A DNA stretch of 64,000 nucleotides from Muricea muricata (GCA_963855995.1 OY979723.1:12538713-12602712), one strand, 5' to 3'; shown: positions 1 through 11,752, counted from the first letter of the stretch. Numbers and translations are program-made. The notes: a model not told the origin generated them from the sequence alone.

Positions 1-1130
1 TAAAATATTACAAAGTATTTTTTTAACTTTAAAGTGTCCAATATAACATTGAGAACTATTGTGATTTTCAAATGAACTTTCCAAACTTTCAAATGAACAC
101 TCAAAGCCAGCTTAAACAAAAGATGATTGAGATAGTAAACCAGGAAATAACATAGGTGTTGTAATTTTTTATCAAAAATATGATATAGTGCATATAACAG
201 AAACATTTCAATTAAAAAGTAGAAATATATTTCCTGTGGTTAGTTTTAATTGCTATATATATTGAAATTTTAGTATAATAATGGATGTTTTTGTTTCTGG
301 CAAAGTCACCTCAATCTCCTTATGTTTAACCAACATTACAAAGTCAAATAATGACAAACACGAATGATTAAACACAAATTTATATTTTAATGGGTAAAAA
401 TAAATATGTCCAAATTAGTATAATCATGCATATAGGTCTAGTAGGGTACCAATTTTTAGAAACAGAATTGTGTTGTTTAGAGGCATAACAAATAAAATTG
501 CTAGATTTGATATTTCAGTTTTTTAAGAAAGCCTTTTGTATGTGTTTTCATGAACTCTTGGGCCATAATTCAATTGATTTGAACCAAATAAGATTCTAAC
601 TTTCTTTTAAAACACAGTTCATCATTATTTGACTTTTTCTAAGATTAAAATGCTTCTGGAGCACATGAGATTCCACGGTATGTGTACCCACAAAATAATC
701 GTCAAATTAGGTGAGAATGAAACCGTCATGTCCAAAATTATACTGTCCCAAATTGTCCCATATTCAATATTGTACATGCAATATTCCAATACCTTTAACA
801 ATTTCATTTTTCATAATCTGCCAGTTGTTGAGAGGAGGTTAAGCATTTTGTCGATCTACAAACAAATTTCAAAGAATTCTATTGAAGATAGATAACTGAA
901 ATGGTAAACAAACTGCAAAAGATAACAATGCAAGTGGTTGTGTAAAAACTAAAGACCACGTAAAGTCGGCCATTCTGTACAGTGTTTGGATTTGACAGTT
1001 TGAATTTTAATTGCCTCAAGAAAAGTCTAAAAGGCATTAAAAACATAACATTCCTTGTTCTTTTTTAACCTCCCCGACCTTGCACGACTCCCACATCCTG
1101 CTCCGTCTCCTCCTATCCACCTCCCACCCT
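1..1130. other. AT-rich non-coding sequence
   Basis: I see no convincing gene here. The longest open frames are under 90 codons, overlap on opposite strands and carry no recognisable motif. The stretch is AT-rich with short poly-A/T runs. Confidence 0.6.
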
Positions 1131-1260
1131 CAAGGCCCTGTCACACGGTGCAATTTTTCTTGCACTTGTAACTAACTGCTCCGTCTCCTTCTCTATCCAC
1201 CTCTTACCCTTAAGGCCCTGTCACACGGTGCACTTTTCCTTGCATTCACCGTAGCAAAAA
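1101..1260. repeat. Tandem duplication, ~78 bp period
   Basis: A block starting CTCCGTCTCC and running through AAGGCCCTGTCACACGGTGC occurs twice, at 1101 and 1179, with small changes. It duplicates the left end of the adjacent inverted-repeat element. Confidence 0.75.
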
Positions 1261-1644
1261 AGATGGCGACATGTCGATTTCACCAGAATGCATTGCAGGT
1301 ATCAAGAAAGAATATGTGGGAAAAGATGACAAGAAACAAAGCTACTGGATTGAAATTTTAACACAAGTGTGAAAATAACCTATTGTCTTCTGTCTGTTCT
1401 TCAAAAGACGTTAATTTGCCTTTTTAAACAATTTCAGACTGCCATGCACTCTGGTAAAATCGACATTTGCCATCTTTTTTGCTACAGGGAAAATCTACTC
1501 TTAAGTAAATTTGTGACAAATGTTTGGTACGTTAAAAAACCCCAGCAAACTGTGATGGAAACTTGCATTTGCCAATTTTACATCTCCCAATAGTAGAATT
1601 GCATTTCAAGTTGCAAGAAAAATTGCATTGTGACAGGACCTTTA
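1131..1644. mobile_element. Non-autonomous DNA transposon (MITE)
   Basis: The left end AAGGCCCTGTCACACGGTGC (with a second copy at 1211) reads as the inverse of the right end at about 1600-1644 (minus strand AAAGGTCCTGTCACAATGCA). The match continues inward through a CAATTTTTCTTGCA block. Terminal inverted repeats of about 40 bp around a non-coding core indicate a MITE. The left end has been tandemly duplicated. No transposase frame is present and no clean target duplication could be fixed, so the superfamily is open. Confidence 0.65.
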
Positions 1645-2888
1645 TTCTCCAGTGTTCCCGCCAACCTGCTCCCACCATTAGATGGAAAGTCCTTTTTTCA
1701 CTACATTTTAGTAATTAGGCTACCCCCCTCCTCTCACAAGTCTGTAATCGCCTGACGAAATCAATTGGTCGACAGTCCAAGGCATGTTTTGTAATCGAAA
1801 TTCACAAAATTAAAATTAAATTGCCTTTTTTCAATAAATTTGAACCAGAACCAACTCTATACATAGAACTGTCTCAGCATACTTTCTTCGACAATCTCAA
1901 CAATTCAAGACCTCATTCAGTTTCTATAGCGGATTTCATGGTATTATTATCGAACCAACTTCAACTGAAAACGGTAGCCTTAATCTTACATGCGACCATA
2001 GCCATGCTTGGAAAGCACAAACTTACAATACTCGAAAATTGTACTTATTTCCAGTCTGATCTCTCAAAAATCGATCTCTATGCACAATCTAAGTACTTTG
2101 CTACAAATAATGATAGAAAATAAAGCATATTACCTTAAAACAAAGTTAGGATGCATGAAAATTTAGAGGACTTTCAAGGAGCAAAATCTTCGAGCTAGAG
2201 AAAAATTTTGAAAAAATAGTATTCGGAAAATCTTCGAGCAGCGTCGGAAACCGACGAATTCCGAGGAACGCCGAAACTACCACTTTGTGTCGACATGCTC
2301 CGAGCAAGTTCCTTGTTCCTGATTCAGAAGAAGCTGTATCACAGATCACGCGCCACGCAAATTGCTCTGGCAAGTGTCGTTCGTCGTGTTTTCAGTCAAA
2401 AGCATAGGAAAAACGCCGTTCGAAAGTACAAAAATGAATATTTTTGCGAAGTTCCTTCACCGATCTTCATTTTGTATGTATGTAGATATTTCAGTAGAAT
2501 TTGCGTTTGATTCTTGTGTAGAAATTTCTAAATTTCCTTAAAAGTAGGAATAAACCAGAAAATGACGGAAACACGCTCTCAAAACTTCACCGCGACACAT
2601 CGCTGGAATTTGTCGTTTTAAAGCATTTTGCATGAGAATCTTTGCACGTAAAACCTTCTTGCGGTTTAGATGTTCTAGCATGCACGTTTAAATGCGTGTT
2701 TTGTTGACACATTTCGCTAGAAATTGAGTTTAAACGCCGTGTTTAGGTCGGCTCACGCGGTTTGTGCCAGCGGTATCACCCATGAGCGCTGCACCGACTT
2801 CTGACACCGAAAAAAAATAAAAAAAAAAAAAAAAAAACAGAAACGGGGCGAATTTAAAACTCCGCCTCGCCTACGGCAGGCGGAGTAA
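1645..2888. other. Non-coding; poly-A run and hairpin
   Basis: No gene is supported. Two details stand out: an A-rich run at about 2811-2837, and directly after it a perfect hairpin at 2859-2886 (ACTCCGCCT ... AGGCGGAGT). A poly-A run followed by a GC-rich hairpin in AT-rich DNA suggests the end of an old inserted element, but its family is unknown. Confidence 0.45.
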
Positions 2889-4068
2889 AGATAACTCTAC
2901 CTTAGTTAACTAACGTAACTCTAATCTACTCCTAAGGTAGACTAGAGTTACCTCAGTTAACTAACGTAACTCAAGTATACCTATTACAGTAGATTAGAGT
3001 TACCTTCTGAGCATGTCAGATAGACTTACCTACCTAACAGTAACTTACCTACCTAACAGTAACCGTAATAACTAGATTGTTGTGAGAACTATAAAGCTAC
3101 GAAAACTGGTAGGGGTGGAAATTAAAATGGTCGGGGGTGGTTAGTGGGATTACTTACAACTGTAAGTACCTCATTCTAGTTTTTGACTGAGGGTAACTCT
3201 AATCCACTATAGTTTGTATACCAGAGTTACCTTAGTTGTCTAAGGTAACTCTAGTCCACCTTCAATAGTGGTAGACCAGAGTTACGTTAGTTAACTAAGG
3301 TAGAGTTACCGTAACTCTACCTTAGTTAACTAACGTAACTCTGGTCTACCACTATAGAAGTTAGACTAGAGTTACCTCAGACAACTAAGGTAACACTAAT
3401 ATACTAACTATAATATTAGTTACAACTGTAAGCACCCAATACTTGTTTATAATTACTACACTTACCTCTACTAACTATATCAAGTACAGTTGGTGTGTAT
3501 CATCAGTGCACATCTGTATGGCTCCAGGAATTGAACCTGGAAACCTAATTAGGTCCACTCTAATTAGGTACCCTCCAGGGCCTTTTTCGTTAAAACTTAG
3601 AAATAAGGTTACAGGCGTGACATAACAAAACATAGTGGAAAATATAGTAATAAGATTACGGGCGTGAAATAACACAAAGAGAATGAAGGTAACTCTAATT
3701 TACTATAGTTAGTATACTAGAGTTACCTTAGTTGTCTGAGTATAGTGATAGAGTAGAGTTACGTTAGTTAACTAAGGTAGAGTTAGGGTAACTCTACCTT
3801 AGATAACTAACGTAACTCTGGTCTACCACTATTGAAGGTAGACTAGAGTTACCTTAGACAACTAAGGTAACTCTGGTATGCTAACTATATGGTAACTCTA
3901 CCTTATTTAACTAACGTAACTCTTCTAATCTACCAGTACTAAAGATAGATTAGAGTTACCTTAGTCAACTAAGGTAACTATAGTAGACTAGAGTTTGTCA
4001 TGGTGGTGGGATTATTTACAACTGTAAGCACCCAATACACGTCTAGTATATAATTAGTACACTTACCT
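2889..4068. repeat. Palindromic TAACTCTACC satellite field
   Basis: Dozens of degenerate ~30 bp units built from TAACTCTACCTTAGTTAAC and its reverse complement (AGTTACCTTAG) fill this region in both orientations, so it is full of nested hairpins. Larger blocks of about 600 bp repeat once: the segment beginning ACAACTGTAAGCACCCAATA at about 3421 recurs at about 4019. The region has no coding signal. Confidence 0.85.
3520..3582 (-). repeat. tRNA-like SINE head inside the satellite
   Basis: On the minus strand a five-pair T-arm with loop TTCAATT (CCAGG/CCTGG) carries a Pol III B-box (GGTTCAATTCC) followed by GGAGCC. The A-box and acceptor pairing are poor. This fits a decayed tRNA gene or a tRNA-derived SINE head rather than a working tRNA. 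Confidence 0.4.
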
Positions 4069-4119
4069 CTACTAACTATATTAAGTACACAGTTGGTGTG
4101 TATCAGTGCACATCTGTGT

Positions 4120-4182
4120 GGCTCCAGGAATTGAACCTGAAAACCTAATTAGGTCCACTCTAATTAGGTACCCTCCAGGGCC
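4120..4182 (-). repeat. Second copy of the tRNA-like head
   Basis: This is nearly the same sequence as the copy at 3520-3582 and has the same neighbours, but its T-arm has one more mismatch. It was duplicated along with the ~600 bp block. Confidence 0.4.
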
Positions 4183-4689
4183 TTTTTTGTTAAAACTTAG
4201 CAATAACTTTACAGGAGTAACAGAACAAAACGCAGTAGAAAACATAGTAATAAGGTTATATCCGTGACATAAGAAAACATAGTGATGTAACAACTATGAT
4301 TTTATGTGCTTTGGACTGCAATTACTGGCATTAAAACGAAGAAAACAGAACAGACAACGAAATTGGAAAGGACTGAACTTACGCCAGGCCTATCTTTGGA
4401 TCGTCCTTGCTTCGGTTGGTCTCGTTTTATCCTGCTGTTTATGGTCTCATCTGGTTGGCATTCTCTCTTCATAGAACACCACGGTAGTCTAGGGAGTAAC
4501 AATTCATCCATATCTAGTCAACCATCACAAGATAAGGAAAAAATTAATGTTAAAAAATATTTTAAACTGATTGGAAACTAACAAAAATCTTAACTGGACA
4601 TTATTATTATTTAAAATTCTTTATCAACCTATCTACCTCGATATCGATAAAAAGAAGTCAATATCATACTATAATAATATATATAATAT

Positions 4690-4990
4690 AATAATTCTTG
4701 CTGCCCTATTTTGAAGTTTTGGCATTGAAGCTTCGACCCCTACTCCAGTTTGCTATTTTGCAATACCAGAGTACTACAAAATATGGTTAAACAAGAGCGT
4801 TATATACCTGGGTTAGGCACTTCTTAGGAATATAAGGCTTGATTAATTTTATCGCTCCAATGCAACGTAAAGCTTTTTTGCTTAAACAGCGATCAATTTG
4901 ATCTTCTCACTTCAACTTATCATCAATGATCACGCCAAGACAAATGATGTATGATTTTTTTATTACCGGCTCTTTTTTATTACTGGGTCT
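4690..4990 (-). pseudogene. LINE reverse-transcriptase fragment, decayed
   Basis: The minus strand encodes a recognisable stretch of a non-LTR retrotransposon reverse transcriptase. It has an LGVIIDDKLK block, then IGAIKLIKPYIPKK, then VYNALV and PYF, which is the usual order downstream of the catalytic palm. In-frame stops replace the expected Trp after DKLK and the expected Gln before PYF, so it is dead. It is 5'-truncated, as LINE copies usually are. The clade (Jockey/CR1-like) cannot be decided from this fragment. Confidence 0.7.
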
Positions 4991-5028
4991 CTACCAATCT
5001 TTCCAAGATTGTGGCGAGAGATAATAAT

Positions 5029-5507
5029 GATGTACAGTGATACAGTGATGCATGCAAAATTTAAAGTGATTTCAATGGAAAATGCAAAGGTTCTGAATCA
5101 AGACAGGTACCACATGAAAAGAGCCATTAGGAGGCCAAATGGGTAAAATCAAGGGCAAGCTGAAACATAACTGTAATTCATTTCCAGAAACTCCGAACTA
5201 GGTTTTTTCACAAAAAATGAGTCATTTGGTAATTTCCACTAAGTTTCAACGAATTCCATCACAATTTACACATTTTCAAAATTTCAGATACAATTCTGGA
5301 ATTATTAACAATGAGGAAAAAGTTACAAAAAGAGGTATCTCCCACTAAGCTTTTCCAAATATAACTAGGCAAGTCCAAAGTTAGTTTATTCTTAAGAGAC
5401 CAGTCGTAGAGTGATGCGTGCAAAATTTCAACTGATTTCGATGCAAAATGCAAAGGTTCTGAATCAATACAGGTACCACATAAAAAGAGCCATTAGGAGG
5501 CCAAATG
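5029..5507. repeat. 366 bp satellite: partial copy, one full copy, start of next
   Basis: Units are counted from GCCATTAGGAGGCC. A 3' partial unit precedes a full unit at 5123-5488 (366 bp). The next unit starts at 5489 and is interrupted at 5507 by a hAT-like element. Its remainder resumes at 8957. Confidence 0.9.
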
Positions 5508-5716
5508 CAGTGTTCAGCAAAATACTCGAAATTTTTACTTAAAGGACATTGGCAATAAATTTTTTTATTTCCGATATTAGTAGAATTGGACCCCCTGATT
5601 ACGAATATGCTATTATCTTTCACCCAAATTGTTTCGTTCTCGAGATATCTCACCCTAAATATTTAGTTCGTCCGCCATCTTGGATCGATTTTTAAAAAAA
5701 TTATCTTTAGGGTCAC

Positions 5717-6430
5717 ATGACCCGTGTGACGTCAGGTGCAGGGGAGAGCAAATTAAACAAATATACTTTATTAGGCGCATTTCGGGATTTCGTACTTCTA
5801 GTGAAGAATTTTGTGCTTTTCGATTATTCGAATGGAAAATACCACAAGAATCAAGTAGTTCAGGTATTACCCTATCAATTTGAACCTGAACCGGGCTTAC
5901 AAACAAGCAATAGCGGTGACGAGAGCGACTCGGAAGAAGAGAGTGCCGAATCGTCTGACGAGGAAATCGACCATGTGTTTGAGGCAAAAAATGCTTGGCG
6001 CCTTGAAAGCCTGAGCTGGTGTAAATGTGGGCATTGCACATTGAAACCAAAGGCTATAGAATCGTTTTGTTGCTACGAGAAAGCGTTAGAATATGATGAG
6101 TATGACGCATTGTTGAAGGAAGCCGAAGCACAAGGGGGCAAGTGTTGACAACACAATGAACACATGCAGATTTTGAGCCGAACATGCTGTCAGAAGCGGT
6201 ATTAAAAATAGACGTTTGTCGCTATCTTGAGGATAACTGGCCCTTGGATGACGAAGATTTGGACAAAATGCACAAACTTTATAAACTGTTCGCGTTGGGT
6301 ATTTCAGATTTTGGGTAAAAGGAACCGAAGGTCACTTCCTGCATGTGTTTACACAAGAATCAGAGAACGATTCGCGTCGCATGACGGCCTTTATACTCAT
6401 TTTAAATATGCCAAAAAAATGAAACGGTAA
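5717..6430 (+). pseudogene. P2X7 C-terminal (ballast) domain-like ORF, frameshifted
   Basis: An open frame runs from 5717 to 6148. An acidic Ser/Glu/Asp-rich segment leads into a zinc-type motif: WCKCGHC, then about ten residues, then FCCYE. This is the signature of the P2X7 receptor cytoplasmic (ballast) domain. Homology continues in a second frame from about 6170 (VCRYLEDNW-type segment) and a third frame ending at 6430 (RSLPACVYTRIRERF...DGLYTHFKY), which matches the later part of the same domain. At least two frameshifts therefore break it. There is no channel region, so it is a ballast-only gene, lying inside the hAT-like element. It may be captured cargo or the element's own ORF. Confidence 0.6.
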
Positions 6431-7983
6431 GCTTTTTTTTTTGTATTTTTACTGTATAAGACAGTTGAGTGTAGGCTTTCCAAATTTTTGAAATTTGGCC
6501 AATTAACTCGTTTGCTGTTGACAGCGTTGAAATGTTTTTATGTCGAAGATGTTCCATGTACTAAATCAGCTTTAATGTGCATACAATCCCCAAATTAATT
6601 TCTAAAATGTTAGTTTATAAAGTTGTTCATCATATAAATCTGCCTTACTCACGATTTTTACACTTCTCAACTTTACAATTGCATTTTGTGTCGCACATTA
6701 AATCTTCACCCCTACAACTGCATTTTTGGTGGCACATTTTCCTTGACAAGCACACGGTTTCTTAGCTGATTGTCTTTCTGTAATTGCAGGTAAAGCTGGC
6801 TTGCTGAACCGAGATTTTCGACTGGCCACCACTTGCTCCTTTGATGGACGTTCCTTCCCTTCTAAATACTGCTCAACAAGTGATTTTGGTTCAACAGGTA
6901 GCACTTCATTGGCATAGACTTTAGCTTTCCTCAGTGTTGTACCTACTCCTAAGGTGAACAGCTTCTTGTATCAGATTGTGTTTGTAATGCTATATTGAAT
7001 TGGTTGTAAATGTTGCGTTCAATAAACGAAAAAATAAGAAAAAACGAAATACAGTCCCCATTGTTGTTGTTGAACCAGCAAACGGGAGATTCTGACAGTT
7101 TAACCGAACTAGTGCGAAGGATTTCCAACAAAAACCTAGGAGGTCCGTAGAACTGACGCTATTCTATGTGTGACCTGTAACGATTATGTTAATAGCTACT
7201 AAAACGAATTCGCATTGCCATTATTTGCGCGTGGTCATATGTAAATCATGCAAAGTCATAGTAAACGCTCTAGACGGCTAGAATACAAATGTAGAGAAGT
7301 TATCATAAATAAAACAGATTCTAACTGGAAGTATTAGTGTGTTATTTGAGAGTCTCGTACGTTACACACCTACTAAATGACCTCCAAGCAAGCAATAATG
7401 AAGATGTTTATATAACGCGAATGCAAAGAATTAAAACATATTGTACTCAGTCGTTACTATATAGCTAGTAGCTATTACTGTATTAGACAATAGTGTTCAA
7501 TGAGCTACATCCTCAGAGCTATATATAATGAATAACCATAAGTTGTATCTGTATATATTACAAACGGTAAAAATTGAACTTGACCTGATATTTTGAGCTA
7601 CATCCTGTTGATGCCCGCAACATTGTAAAAGCGCCCAAATTATAACGTTACATCAACAGAACACATAAACATTTAGTGTCTGGTAATTAGTCATAGCACA
7701 TCACAGCCGTCACAGAGTAGCCCTGACCGCCGATAACGGTATGATAAAAGTCTACAAAGTACGCGAGCATATCAATTAATTGGCATAGTACCGGTGATGA
7801 AAGTGCTTTTACCGTCGAAATCAACGCATTTATTTTAGAAACACAGATGAAACACATAGTACAGTAGTGGCACTAAATATTTACGCAGTTATACAAAAAA
7901 AATTGGGGTTCATCTGTATTTTTTGGATCAAAATCGTCTTAGAATGTATTTGTTCTAATACTATCGTATATTGATATTATTCC
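6431..7983. other. Interior of the hAT-like element, no clear gene
   Basis: A minus-strand frame of 68 residues at 6698-6904 has a Cys-rich CACQGKC segment, reminiscent of CxC tails seen in some transposon proteins, and a decayed second copy of it follows. This is too weak to call. The rest is AT-rich with no recognisable transposase. Confidence 0.35.
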
Positions 7984-8184
7984 GTCCCCCTGCACCTGAC
8001 GTCACAAATTTATTTCCGCATAAATTAGCATACCGTTTTTTTTCAAGATGGCCGACGAAGGTAGAAAGTTTTACGATATTTCTAAGCAACTAAACGCGAT
8101 GGACAAGTGAAAATACGTAATTAAGTATTCCGTACGTATGTGTAATAGATATAAAGAATAAAAAAATCTATTGCCAATGTCTTT

Positions 8185-8956
8185 AAGTAAAAGTGAAAAG
8201 TAACACCTCAATTTGTACTTAAGTACAAGTAAAAAAAGTAAAAGTGAAAATATTTCCTGAAAATTTTACTTAAGTAAAAGTAAAACTATTGCTTGAAAAT
8301 TTTACTTACCTTAATCTCTCTATTTAGCCCCTCCCCCCCCCCCCCGCAAATAAGCCTTCCGTCTCTAATAAGCCCCCTTTTGAGTGAAAAAATGAAATAA
8401 GCCCCCCTCTCTAATAAGCCCCCTCCATAATATAGACTCAAAAATGATATGAATGATATATGATTATATGATGTATACTGTGTACTGATTTTGAGTTTAT
8501 TGCAGTTCAAAGAGATAACCTCCATCGCTGGTTTTTTGGATGAATACATAAGCCCCCCCCCCTCAATTAAGCCCCTCTCTCCAATAAGCCCTTCCTCAAA
8601 AGGTCCTGCCCAGCGGGGTGAGCTAAAGAGAGAGAATACGGTAAGTACATTGGAAAAATTAACTTGAGTAAAAGTACCATTGAAATAGTATTTCACATGC
8701 GCCGATTTATCTTTTACGACTCAACAATCTCGAATATAGAGGAAAGGTATGGCCAAGGATAAGCGCTTTTAATTGTTTTACTTCGCTAAAATTTTAAAAT
8801 GTAACGAAGTAAAAAAGTAAATATTTGCCTAAAACAGTACTTCGTTACAAGTAAAAAGTACCTCATGAAAAAAATACTTCGTTACAAGTAAATACTGATT
8901 TTTTTTTACTTAAGTAAAGTAACGAAGTAAATTTACTTCGTTACTGGCCAACACTG
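8185..8956. repeat. TTACTT-rich expanded transposon end
   Basis: The right end of the hAT-like element is made of short repeats of TTACTT/AAGTAA and ACTTCGTTAC in both orientations, ending TTACTGGCCAACACTG. Such subterminal repeats are typical transposase-binding regions. The block is interrupted by a MITE at 8307-8643. Confidence 0.65.
8307..8643. mobile_element. Nested MITE with AATAAGCCCC repeats
   Basis: The left end TACCTTAATCTCTCTATTTAGC is inverted at the right end (minus strand TACCGTATTCTCTCTCTTTAGC). Inside are repeated AATAAGCCCC motifs and C-runs of 13 and 10 bases. It sits in the TTACTT-rich end of the hAT-like element, so it inserted after it. The target duplication is unclear. 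Confidence 0.65.
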
Positions 8957-9304
8957 GCCAAATGGGTAAAATCATGGGCAAGCTGAAACATAACTATAAT
9001 GTATCTCCAGAACTCCGAACCATGTTTTTTCACAAACAATCCGTGATTTGGTCATTTCAACAAAGTTTCAATGAATTCCCTCACAATTTACACATTTTCA
9101 AAATTTCAGATACAATTCTGGAAATATTAACAATGACGAAAAAGTTACAACAAGAGGTATCTCCCACTAAGCTTTTCCAAATATAACAAGACAAGTCCAA
9201 AGTTAGTTTATTCTTAAGAGACCAGCGGCACAGTGATGCGTGGAAAATTTCAACTGATTTTGATGCAAAATGCAAAGGTTTTGAATCAACACAGGTACCA
9301 CATA
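8957..9304. repeat. 366 bp satellite, continuation of interrupted unit
   Basis: This continues the unit that began at 5489 and runs up to the TA dinucleotide where the foldback element inserted. The last bases of the unit are at 10890-10895. Confidence 0.9.
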
Positions 9305-10887
9305 CACTACGACTCACGATATTACTTGTATGAGATATTTATGCCGTACGTTTTCAAAATGAGCATTGCTATTCATTAATACTTACGAACATCAAAACAA
9401 AGTTGTGAGAAGATCTTTACCATGTTGATATTTGATGTTAGTCACATGAATGAAAAAATATGGTGTTGTTCCATATTTGAGGCGGACCACGCTATTAGTT
9501 TTAAAAATATGATAACACGACAGGACGTCGTTTTTAACTTAATTGAAAGTGGAAACGACATTCTTTAACCAAAAACAGCATAGGTAACAACAAGAGAATG
9601 TTTTAGCTAGAAAATAAACGAACTTGGTGTCACAGTTGAAGGATTTTTCAAAGATTACTTGGAACGGTGGAAAAGAGGGATTCTGGATTTCTAAAATAGA
9701 TAAGAATGGTAGGTATTAGGCGTTTGAAGGAGAACTGTTCGTAAATTATCATGATCAACGTCTATCAACATTTTGAGAAAGTTTGCTTTGCCATATATTT
9801 TCAAAACTAGCAATGATGGATTCCTGGTAAGCAATAATAATTCTAAAAGTACCTCCACTGGTGTCGTGTAATAAACGTTTGGCACTGGATTGAGGCAAAA
9901 AATGCTTGAGAGCACAACAAGTCGAGACCGACAAGACAGACAAGTCGAGATCAACATGATAATTCCCTAATGCTGGAAAAGGAACTTCTGATGAAAGGTT
10001 TTAGGTACCTGCCAAAGAAGTGGTAGAACGATCATTTAGATCCGTATTATTAGCAACCAACATGTCTTCATATGTGCCTAAATGTGCAAAAGAGATCTCT
10101 GATCCCTATTTCCGCTGTTACCAGCAGAACTCGTTTACTTTAGAACTTTTTTGTTGACTCCTTAGCCTCGCTGGTCACATACCATCATTGAATATCAATA
10201 ATCTAACCCATGCATGCATTTTCCAAGCTTTATCATGCTGATTTCATCTGCCCGTCAAAAGGACAAACTTCTGTTGTGCTCTCAAGCATATTTTTGTCTC
10301 AATCCAGTGCCAAACGTTCATTCCACGACACCAGTGGAGGTACTTTTAGAATTATTATTGCTTACCAGGAATCCATCATTGCTAGTTTTGAAGATATATA
10401 GCAAAGCAAACTTTCTCAAAATGTTGATAGACGTTGATCATGATAATTTACGAACAGTTCTCCTTCAAACGCCTAATACCTCCCACTCTTATCCATTTTA
10501 GAAATCCAGAATCCCTCTTTTCCACAATTCCACGTAATCTTTGAAAAATCCTTCAACTATGACACCAAGTTCGTTTATTTTCTAGCTAAAACATTCTCTT
10601 GTTGTTACCTATGCTGTTTTTGGTTAAAGAATGTCGTTTCCACTTCCAATTAAGTTAAAAACGACGTCTTATCGTGTTATCTTATTTTTAAAACTAATAG
10701 CGTGGTCCGCCTGAAATATAGAACAGCGCCATATTTTCTCAGTCATGTGACTAACATCAAATATCAACATCGTAAAGATCTCCTCACAACTTTGTTTTGA
10801 TGTTCGTAAGTTTTAATGAATGGCAATGCTCATTTTGAATACGTACGGCATAAATATCTCATACAAGTAATATCGTGAGTCGCACTG
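9305..10887. mobile_element. Foldback transposon with ~640 bp inverted arms
   Basis: Arms at about 9305-9960 and 10232-10887 are inverted copies of each other around a ~270 bp spacer. The satellite unit is interrupted at CACATA and resumes at TAGAAGG, giving a TA duplication (9303-9304 and 10888-10889). The ends read CACTACGACTCACG and, from the other side, CAGTGCGACTCACG. A TA target and CA(C/G)T ends suggest a Tc1/mariner-type non-autonomous element. Short open frames inside are mirrored between the arms and look non-coding. Confidence 0.8.
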
Positions 10888-11549
10888 TAGAAGGAGCCAT
10901 TAGGAGGCCAAATGGGTAAAATCATGGCGAAGCTGAAACATAACTATAATGCACTTCCAGAACCACGAACTAGCTTTTTTCAGAAACAATGCGCCATTTG
11001 GTCATTTCCACCAAGTTTCAATGAATTCCCTCACAATTTACACATTTTCAAAATTTCAGATACAATTCTGGAAATATTAACAATGAGGAAAAAGTTACAA
11101 GAAGAGGTATCTCCCACTAAGCTTTTCCAAATATAACAAGGCAAGTCCAAAGTTAGTTTATTCTTAAGAGACCAGTCGTAGAGTGATGCGTGCAAAATTT
11201 CAACTGATTTCGATGCAAAATGCAAAGGTTCTGAATAAAGACAGGTAGCACATAGAAAGGGCCATAAGAGGGCAAATGGGTAAAATCATGGGCAAGCTGA
11301 AACATAACTATAATGCATTTTCAGAACTCCGAACTACGTTTTTTCACAAACAACGCGTCATTTGGTCATTTCCACCAAGTTTCAATGAATTCCCTCACAA
11401 TTTACACATTTTCAAAATTTCAGATACAATTCTGGAAATATTAACAATAAGGAAAAAGTTACAACAAGGGGTATCTCCGAATAAGCTTTTCAAATATAAC
11501 GAGGCAAGTCCAAAGTTAGTTTATTCTTAAGAGAGCAGTCGTACAGTGA
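10888..11549. repeat. 366 bp satellite, one full unit and most of another
   Basis: A full unit at 10896-11260 is followed by a unit starting at 11261. The latter is cut at 11549 by the BEL/Pao element and resumes at 17408. Confidence 0.9.
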
Positions 11550-11749
11550 TGCGCCGACCGGGCAAATTGCAGGCACTCCGCCCGCGTTGATTATGAAAAT
11601 TTATGCAAGGACGAAAAAGAGAACGTTTTGGGAGCGTGAGGGACGAGCGATTGTGATTTTGTAAGAAAGAAATCCATTTGTAATTTTATTTTTTCTGATT
11701 AAATTTCTACGCTAAAGAAAGGTGTGCAATTCATTAGTGCGTCCGCACA
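11550..11749 (+). repeat. 5' LTR
   Basis: 200 bp. It matches the 3' LTR except for T/G in the T-rich run, C/T in CTACGCTAAAG, and T/C in GGTGTGCAA. Confidence 0.93.
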
Positions 11750-11752
11750 CTT

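Larger units (their letters stand above)
5508..8956. mobile_element. hAT-like DNA transposon, 8 bp target duplication
   Basis: The ends are set by an exact 8 bp duplication, GCCAAATG, at 5500-5507 and 8957-8964. Removing the 3449 bp between them restores the satellite exactly. Both termini begin CAGTGTT reading inward, which is typical of hAT elements. Long subterminal inverted repeats (about 5540-5750 against 7984-8210) share a TTTACTTAAAG-ACATTGGCAATA block and a GACGTCAGGTGCAGGGG block. The right end is expanded by some 750 bp of TTACTT-rich sequence and contains a nested MITE. I found no hAT transposase; the only recognisable coding sequence is a P2X7-ballast-like ORF, so this copy is probably non-autonomous. 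Confidence 0.8.

Noticed and set aside
629..895. 88-codon open frame on + overlapped by a frame on -
   Set aside because: No motif, no splice context, AT-rich; expected by chance.
2117..2142. AATAAAGCATATTACCTT shared with 19271
   Set aside because: About 25 bp of AT-rich match only; could be a small shared repeat but too short to call.
3443..3675. Open frames on both strands repeated at 4081-4293
   Set aside because: They follow the duplicated tRNA-like and satellite sequence and have no protein homology that I recognise.
8286..8696. 136-codon minus-strand frame
   Set aside because: It crosses the nested MITE with its AATAAGCCCC repeats; low-complexity translation of a repeat.
10210..10501. 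95-codon frame mirrored at 9691-9957
   Set aside because: Same sequence in the two inverted arms of the foldback element; no domain seen.
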